Positions 59,585-64,000 of a stretch of DNA of 64,000 nucleotides are shown in pieces; positions within the stretch are counted from its first letter, which is position 1; each line of letters begins with the position of its first letter. The notes beneath the pieces were generated by a model, which did no database searches, was not told where the DNA came from, and was given only the letters and a program-made list of their open reading frames with translations. Source of the stretch: an uncultured bacterium (GTDB lineage: Bacteria; Muiribacteriota; Ozemobacteria; Ozemobacterales; Ozemobacteraceae); assembly GCA_900317935.1 (NCBI GenBank), contig ONIU01000013.1, forward strand, positions 1 through 64,000, read 5' to 3'. The position numbers and the translations under genes are program-made.

Positions 59585-62437
59585 CTAAACTTTTGGTTTC
59601 GTTAATCTTGTTGGCTTTGTATTGGCTGGGTCATCTGGCCAAAGATGTTTCGGGTATCTTCCTCTAAGCTCTCCAACAATTGTTTTGTAACCATTTTGCC
59701 AGAACGAAGCTAAATCAGATGTAATTTGCATTGGTCTTCCTGCTGGTGAAAGCAGGTGAACAGTTAATTTTATTTCTCCATTACAAATTGAAGGGCTTTG
59801 AGCCTGTCCGAACATTTCCTGCATTTTAACAGGTAAAACCGGGTGTTCGCTTTGAGTATAATCTATTTTTATATTACTTCCTGTAGGAACTTTGATTCGT
59901 TCCGGAACTAATTTTTCAAAGTCTTCTCTCTGTTTCCATGAAAGTTGGTTTAAATACAATGATGATATACCCTGTTTTTGTAGCCAGTCAAAGCTCAAAT
60001 TATCTGTTGAACATATTGATGCTAATGTGTTTTTCAGCCATTTCTCATCAATATCTGGGTAGAACTTGCTGTAAGATGTAGCTTTTATTGCATTAAGTCT
60101 GCCTATGAAACTGGAATTGGATTTTTCGTTTAAGTCAAATGCTTTGTTTTTATCTGCTAAAATAGCTTTGCAAAAACAATCTAGAGCTGTTTCTAATTCT
60201 TTTTCTGTTAGTTTGCTTTCTTGCTCTTTTAATAATAAAGAACCATATCTTATTCTTTCTTTAACGCAAATTTTATTTATTTTTTCAGAAAAAAAGATTT
60301 CTCTGGCTTTTTTTATTGCGGAACTCTGTAATAGCCAATCTAATTCTATTTTGCATGCTAGGAAAATCTTGCCGTCAGAAGTGCTTGAACGAAGTTTTGT
60401 GTCTTGTTTTAAAGATAATATATATTCACAGTCTTTTAACAGGGAATCAGAATCAATGCTTAATCCTTGCCCGTTACAAAGCGTATAAGAATTTCCTCCT
60501 TGAGTTCGTCTTTGGCAAATTCTATCAGGAAAAGCCTGGAACAATACTTTTCTCAAACTGTTATAATTATTTTTTAAATTGCTAGTTCCTGACTCCTCAT
60601 TCATAATTGTTTTAAAAAGCTGCTGCTGTTCTTTCAAGATACGTTTCATAATCTGGTTATCAAGAGAGTATTGAGAGGGGAGAGCGGATTTGTCTTCGAA
60701 AGCCAATAGTCTTAAGAACAAGTCAGGATCAACTCCCTTTTCAGAAGCTCCATCAAAGTTTGAAAAACTGTTGGGGCTGCCATTATTCTCTAATTTCGAT
60801 GCTCCCCCATGAATGGTGGGGGAGCTGTCACGTAGTGACTGAGGGGGTCTTTTAAAAAAAAGAGTATTATTGGATTGCCACACCTCTTTTAAAGACTCAC
60901 AATGACGATTGTTGTTTAAAAAATCTTTTTCTTCTATAATTGCAGTTGCCAGAGCCGCTTCTTCTAAACAACCAGCTTCTTTTGCTTTTATAAGCATTGC
61001 AGCCAGCCTTGGTTCTGCGGGAATAGAATTTATCCTCTTGCCGAGTTCGGTAACAGATTTTTTTTCATCAATTGCACCAAGCATTTTCAATAATTCTATT
61101 GAATGCTCAATACTTTCTTTAGTCGGACTTTCTAGCCAGTTAAATTTGAATGGGTCTTTTATTCCCCATGAATAAAGTTCTAGAATAGATGAAGTCGGGT
61201 CTGAACGTAGAATTTCTGGAATTTCATTTTCCGCAAAGTTTTCAAATTCAGCTTTACTGTAAAGTCTTATAGCTCGACCAGCCTTTAATCTACCGGCACG
61301 ACCAGCACGCTGTTTTGCAGAAGCTTTGCTTATTCTTACCATTTCAAGCTTGTTTAAACCTGTTTCAGCATTAAATTGATTTTGTCTGGCATAGCCGGTA
61401 TCTATTACTGTTGTAATTCCCTCAATTGTTAAAGATGTTTCAGCAATGTTGGTGCTTAAAATAATTCGAGATACCGCATTGCTACGCAATGCAGCCCCCT
61501 CAGCTTCACTTCGTTCAGCAGCTCCCCCAAAACTTTGTTTTTGGGGAGCATCTTCTTCTTTTCCTAAAGCTCCCCCAAAGTTTGAAGAACTGGTAGGGGA
61601 GCTGTCACGTAGTGACTGAAGGGATCTTTTAACAAGAAAATTATTCCTTGCTGATAACACTCTCTGCTGGTCTTTTATATTCATCGAACCATGAAGTGTT
61701 AAAATATTATGACTTAGCCCTAGAGAGGTGCTTTCTAAATAATCTTTAACCCGATTTATTTCGCCAATTCCTGGTAAAAAAACAAGATATTCTTCTTTTT
61801 TATCGCTAGAAGCAACAATTTCATAAATAGCTTTAGCTGCATTATCAAAATAGTTTCTTCCTGCACCAACAGGTCTATATTCAACAGTTACTGGGTATAA
61901 AAAGCCTTTTCCGCTTATTACTTCTGAATTTTCTAAGTAATTGTTTATCAACTCTGTGTCAATGGTTGCTGACATAACCATTATTCTTAAATCTGGACGG
62001 ACATCTTTTTTTATTTCACAGCAAAGGGCTAAGCCCAAATCAGCATTAATGCTTCGTTCATGAAATTCATCGAAAATTACTAAGCCTACATCTTCTAAAA
62101 AAGGGTCTCTTTGTATACGTTTAGTTAAAATTCCTTCTGTTAATACTTCTATTTTTGTTGAAGGCTTAATATTTGAGTTGAATCTAACAGAATATCCGAC
62201 AGTTTTACCTGGCTCAGAACCATGAGTTTCAGCCATTCTATTTGCTACAGCAACAGCGGCTACCCTTCTTGGTTGTAGCATGACAATCTTTTTACCTTCT
62301 AACCACGCTTCGTTTATTAAAGCTAATGGAACAACAGTTGATTTGCCAGCCCCAGGTTCAGCAGTCAATATCAGGTTTTTATTCCCTGCCAAAGCTTGTT
62401 TTATATCTTCTAAGCTAGATTCTATCGGATATATCAT
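59585..62437 (-). CDS. hrpB: ATP-dependent helicase HrpB with two in-frame repeat insertions
   Basis: A DEAH/RHA helicase of 950 aa; HrpB is usually 800-850. Motifs: AEPGAGKST (Walker A), VIFDEFHERS (DEFH box), STNIAETSLTIEG and AKQRAGRAGRL. The C-terminal HrpB_C is present (SRPMQITSDLASFWQNGY, RGRYPKHLWPDDP). Residues 271-323 (61469-61627) and 511-567 (60737-60907) are insertions made of palindromic repeat DNA translated in frame. The first disrupts the stretch before motif V but the motif itself is intact. Subtracting both gives about 840 aa. The protein likely tolerates the insertions as surface loops. Confidence 0.9.
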   Translation of the reverse strand: MIYPIESSLEDIKQALAGNKNLILTAEPGAGKSTVVPLALINEAWLEGKKIVMLQPRRVAAVAVANRMAETHGSEPGKTVGYSVRFNSNIKPSTKIEVLTEGILTKRIQRDPFLEDVGLVIFDEFHERSINADLGLALCCEIKKDVRPDLRIMVMSATIDTELINNYLENSEVISGKGFLYPVTVEYRPVGAGRNYFDNAAKAIYEIVASSDKKEEYLVFLPGIGEINRVKDYLESTSLGLSHNILTLHGSMNIKDQQRVLSARNNFLVKRSLQSLRDSSPTSSSNFGGALGKEEDAPQKQSFGGAAERSEAEGAALRSNAVSRIILSTNIAETSLTIEGITTVIDTGYARQNQFNAETGLNKLEMVRISKASAKQRAGRAGRLKAGRAIRLYSKAEFENFAENEIPEILRSDPTSSILELYSWGIKDPFKFNWLESPTKESIEHSIELLKMLGAIDEKKSVTELGKRINSIPAEPRLAAMLIKAKEAGCLEEAALATAIIEEKDFLNNNRHCESLKEVWQSNNTLFFKRPPQSLRDSSPTIHGGASKLENNGSPNSFSNFDGASEKGVDPDLFLRLLAFEDKSALPSQYSLDNQIMKRILKEQQQLFKTIMNEESGTSNLKNNYNSLRKVLFQAFPDRICQRRTQGGNSYTLCNGQGLSIDSDSLLKDCEYILSLKQDTKLRSSTSDGKIFLACKIELDWLLQSSAIKKAREIFFSEKINKICVKERIRYGSLLLKEQESKLTEKELETALDCFCKAILADKNKAFDLNEKSNSSFIGRLNAIKATSYSKFYPDIDEKWLKNTLASICSTDNLSFDWLQKQGISSLYLNQLSWKQREDFEKLVPERIKVPTGSNIKIDYTQSEHPVLPVKMQEMFGQAQSPSICNGEIKLTVHLLSPAGRPMQITSDLASFWQNGYKTIVGELRGRYPKHLWPDDPANTKPTRLTKPKV
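60737..60907 (-). repeat. Palindromic repeat insertion 2 in hrpB
   Basis: 57 codons: RHCESLKEVWQSNN (the translated form of the widespread GTCATTG...GTGGCAATCC repeat), then PPQSLRDSSP and GASKLE/SFSNFDGASEKG segments. It contains CCCCCATGAATGGTGGGGG and GTCACGTAGTGAC palindromes. The length is a multiple of 3, so hrpB remains open. Confidence 0.8.
61469..61627 (-). repeat. Palindromic repeat insertion 1 in hrpB
   Basis: 53 codons encoding SLQSLRDSSP, NFGGALGKEEDAP, SFGGAAERSEAEG and NAVS pieces. It includes the palindromes GCATTGCTACGCAATGC and GCTCCCCCAAAACTTTG/TTTTTGGGGAGC, and the CAGTCACTACGTGACAG block shared with 60829 and 42194. Confidence 0.82.
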
Positions 62438-62439
62438 TT

Positions 62440-62718
62440 TTATTTTAGGTTATTGTTGGTGTGATTGTTTTTTTTATATGATATGATTAAATTTCTAAAA
62501 ACAAATAATATTCCGACACCTAGAACAAAGTCTATTGCAGACATTGTAAGTATATCTGTTCTGTATTTAGCATACTCTGGCATGCTGGAAATATAAAAAC
62601 TTGCTATAGCTCCAATAACAGAAGTAGTAAAAAGAAAAATACCAGCGAAACCGGTTTTTATAATTTTTTTTCTTAATTCTTCTAAGTTATTTTTGGGTAT
62701 ATCTTTATTTTCCATCAA
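62440..62718 (-). CDS. Small two-helix membrane protein
   Basis: 92 aa. A charged N-terminus (ENKDIPKNNLEELRKKIIK) is followed by two transmembrane helices (about 28-50, FAGIFLFTTSVIGAIASFYI, and about 62-82, AIDFVLGVGILFVFRNLII) and a basic tail. It starts 10 nt after the ABC ATPase and ends 2 nt before the hrpB start, so it is packed within an operon. No family recognised. Confidence 0.68.
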   Translation of the reverse strand: MMENKDIPKNNLEELRKKIIKTGFAGIFLFTTSVIGAIASFYISSMPEYAKYRTDILTMSAIDFVLGVGILFVFRNLIISYKKNNHTNNNLK

Positions 62719-62728
62719 TTTTTAATAA

Positions 62729-63796
62729 TTAATTCTCAACTTTCAGCTTAAATTCCACACTGCTTTCAGATTCATTTATTTTATCTAGAATAAGTATTTT
62801 AGAAAGCATTTTCATTGATATATCAGCATTGTCTTTATTTTGTAATTTTTCAAAGAAGACTTTTTCAAAATCTCTGGAAGTTAGTTTAATTTTGATTTCT
62901 TTGCCTTCTTCAGCTGCATTAACATCGATCAATATAAGCTTCTTTTTCCCACTTGAGTTTGTTGGGAACAGAACATCTGTTGTTGTCAGTTCTTCTATTG
63001 CCAGTTTCAATCTGTTAAACTGTTTTGCTGAAAGGAATTGTTTTATGGCAAAGTTTTCTAACGAACCCATCATGGCATGAAAATCGTTATCTCTATCTTT
63101 TAACAGCCATTCCCAGTGTCTGATTTTGAAAATAAATTTTCTTGTCAGCTCTTTTTGAGGGTTTTCAAATATTTGTTGAGGTGTTCCTTCTTCGTAGATA
63201 ACACCTTGATCCATATAAAAAACTTTTGTGGAAATGTCTTTTGCGAAACGCATTTCGTGGGTAACAATCATCATTGTCAGCCCTTGTTTGGCGAGCATTT
63301 TTATAACGGAAAGAACTTCTGTAACCATTGTTGGATCTAATGCTGAGGTTGGTTCGTCAAAAAGAACTATCTGAGGTTTCATAGCTAAAGCTCTAGCTAT
63401 AGCCACACGCTGTTTTTGTCCACCTGACAGCTCGTCAGGATAATTCATGGCTTTATTTTTTAAACCGACCATTTCAAGAAGTCTTAAACCTTCATTATAT
63501 GCTTCTTGAGGGCTTATTCCAAGTAAGTCTACAGGTGCCATCATGATGTTTTCTATAACCATTTTATGAGGGAAAAGATTGAAGTTTTGAAAAACCATGC
63601 CCATTTTTTGTCTGATTTTTGCCAAATCTACACCTGGTTTTGTAATATCTTCACCTTCAATAATAATTTCACCTTCTGTTGGAGTTTCAAGCATATTCAA
63701 ACAACGTAAGAATGTGGATTTCCCTGTTCCTGAAGGCCCTATAATAGAAATAATATCGCCTTTGTTTATTATTTTACTCCAATTCTCATTTCTCAA
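62729..63796 (-). CDS. Amino-acid ABC transporter ATPase, short N-terminus and C-terminal extension
   Basis: 355 aa. The ABC domain has Walker A IIGPSGTGKST, Q-loop FQNFNLFPHKM, signature LSGGQKQR, Walker B IVLFDEPTSALDP and H-loop THEM, of polar-amino-acid (GlnQ/ArtP) type. About 25 N-terminal residues with the A-loop Tyr are missing; the frame opens at TTG 63796 two codons after an in-frame stop. After about 215 residues a ~130-residue extension follows (LSAKQFNRLKLAIEELTTTDVL, KLILIDVNAAEEGKEIKIKLT) with a faint resemblance to RsbW-type HATPase domains. Downstream of a truncated permease gene. Confidence 0.85.
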   Translation of the reverse strand: MRNENWSKIINKGDIISIIGPSGTGKSTFLRCLNMLETPTEGEIIIEGEDITKPGVDLAKIRQKMGMVFQNFNLFPHKMVIENIMMAPVDLLGISPQEAYNEGLRLLEMVGLKNKAMNYPDELSGGQKQRVAIARALAMKPQIVLFDEPTSALDPTMVTEVLSVIKMLAKQGLTMMIVTHEMRFAKDISTKVFYMDQGVIYEEGTPQQIFENPQKELTRKFIFKIRHWEWLLKDRDNDFHAMMGSLENFAIKQFLSAKQFNRLKLAIEELTTTDVLFPTNSSGKKKLILIDVNAAEEGKEIKIKLTSRDFEKVFFEKLQNKDNADISMKMLSKILILDKINESESSVEFKLKVEN

Positions 63797-64000
63797 TTCT
63801 CAATTGTTGCTTCTACAACTCCCTTTATTTTTCGTTCTCTTCGTTTCGGGTCTAGACTAATTTCAATATTATTAAGAGCCATCAACATAAGGTTTGAAAT
63901 AATAAAATAAATTAAAGCTGTAACAATCAACGGGAAGAACGCTTCCATAGTTCGAGAACGAATTAAGTCTGAAGCTTTTGTTAAATCTATACATGATACA
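63793..64000 (-). CDS. Amino-acid ABC transporter permease, C-terminal end (window edge)
   Basis: Only the last ~68 codons are in the window. They read ...SDLIRSRTMEAFFPLIVTALIYFIISNLMLMALNNIEISLDPKRRERKIK, the final transmembrane helix and basic cytoplasmic tail of HisM/GlnP-type permeases. The stop (63793-63795) overlaps the TTG start of the ATPase by 2 nt. Confidence 0.85.
   Translation of the reverse strand, partial: VSCIDLTKASDLIRSRTMEAFFPLIVTALIYFIISNLMLMALNNIEISLDPKRRERKIKGVVEATIEN

Noticed and set aside
63793-63810. Phase-variable heptamer switch between permease and ATPase
   Set aside because: Any change in AATTGAG copy number still gives a TGA within two units in all three frames, so frame switching is unlikely.

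Overview
The window is a low-G+C chromosomal segment from a diderm (Gram-negative-type) bacterium, probably an uncultivated lineage. Evidence for an outer membrane: a signal-peptide beta-barrel protein ending in Phe, many lipobox lipoproteins, an AMIN/secretin-N-domain protein and type IV pilus components. Very large Ig-like surface proteins ending in a FlgD-like domain, HEAT/TPR proteins and pseudopilins are reminiscent of Candidatus Riflebacteria-like genomes, but this placement is a guess. No phage, transposase, CRISPR array or rRNA was seen; one tRNA (Gln, UUG) is present. Most genes lie on the minus strand.

Layout. 1-8.3 kb: 3' part of a TatD nuclease, then minus-strand pilT, a PilB-like ATPase with ruined nucleotide-binding motifs, an HU protein with a clear promoter, a FecR-domain protein and a large secreted protein. 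8.5-17 kb: plus-strand J-domain/TPR/cold-shock fusion and methyltransferase; minus-strand C_GCAxxG_C_C protein and exported nitroreductase; plus-strand membrane adenylate cyclase, U32 protein and a small membrane protein. 17-28 kb: envelope proteins (beta-helix lipoprotein, TPR lipoprotein, 1809-aa Ig-like protein, 888-aa TIG lipoprotein with a degenerate M30-like peptidase domain). 28-36.6 kb: minus-strand tRNA-Gln, a glmU(short)-prs-TPR lipoprotein-small membrane protein operon, and an SLH / AMIN-STN / zinc-ribbon / sigma-54 activator group. 36.7-41.2 kb: plus-strand outer-membrane barrel, a YmdB-like protein that has lost its metal ligands, and a GAF/HD-GYP phosphodiesterase with a 60-bp tandem repeat. 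41.2-42.6 kb: a repeat-rich intergenic mosaic. 42.5-46 kb: a 44-aa zinc-ribbon microprotein, YitT, a scramblase-like protein and secreted proteins. 46-57 kb: a co-directional run of HEAT/TPR, pilX-like, prfB (programmed +1 frameshift), two pseudopilins, secA, ptsN and long hpf. This is the hpf-secA-prfB order of Firmicutes with ptsN and pseudopilins inserted. 57-64 kb: fusA, hrpB carrying two in-frame repeat insertions, a small membrane protein, and an amino-acid ABC ATPase plus the end of its permease.

Three things stand out. (1) Several intergenic regions hold arrays of a degenerate 7-bp repeat (AAGWTRY), usually as a forward array, a spacer and a reverse array, able to form long hairpins. 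Other palindromic repeat families nest in one such element and also lie in frame within hrpB. (2) Several proteins keep a recognisable enzyme fold but have lost catalytic residues (PilB-like, YmdB-like, M30-like, J domain without HPD). (3) There are unusual domain fusions: J-TPR-CSD-CSD, PilT with a proline-rich leader, and an ABC ATPase with a possible HATPase-like tail. All functional statements come from reading motifs; no database search was run.
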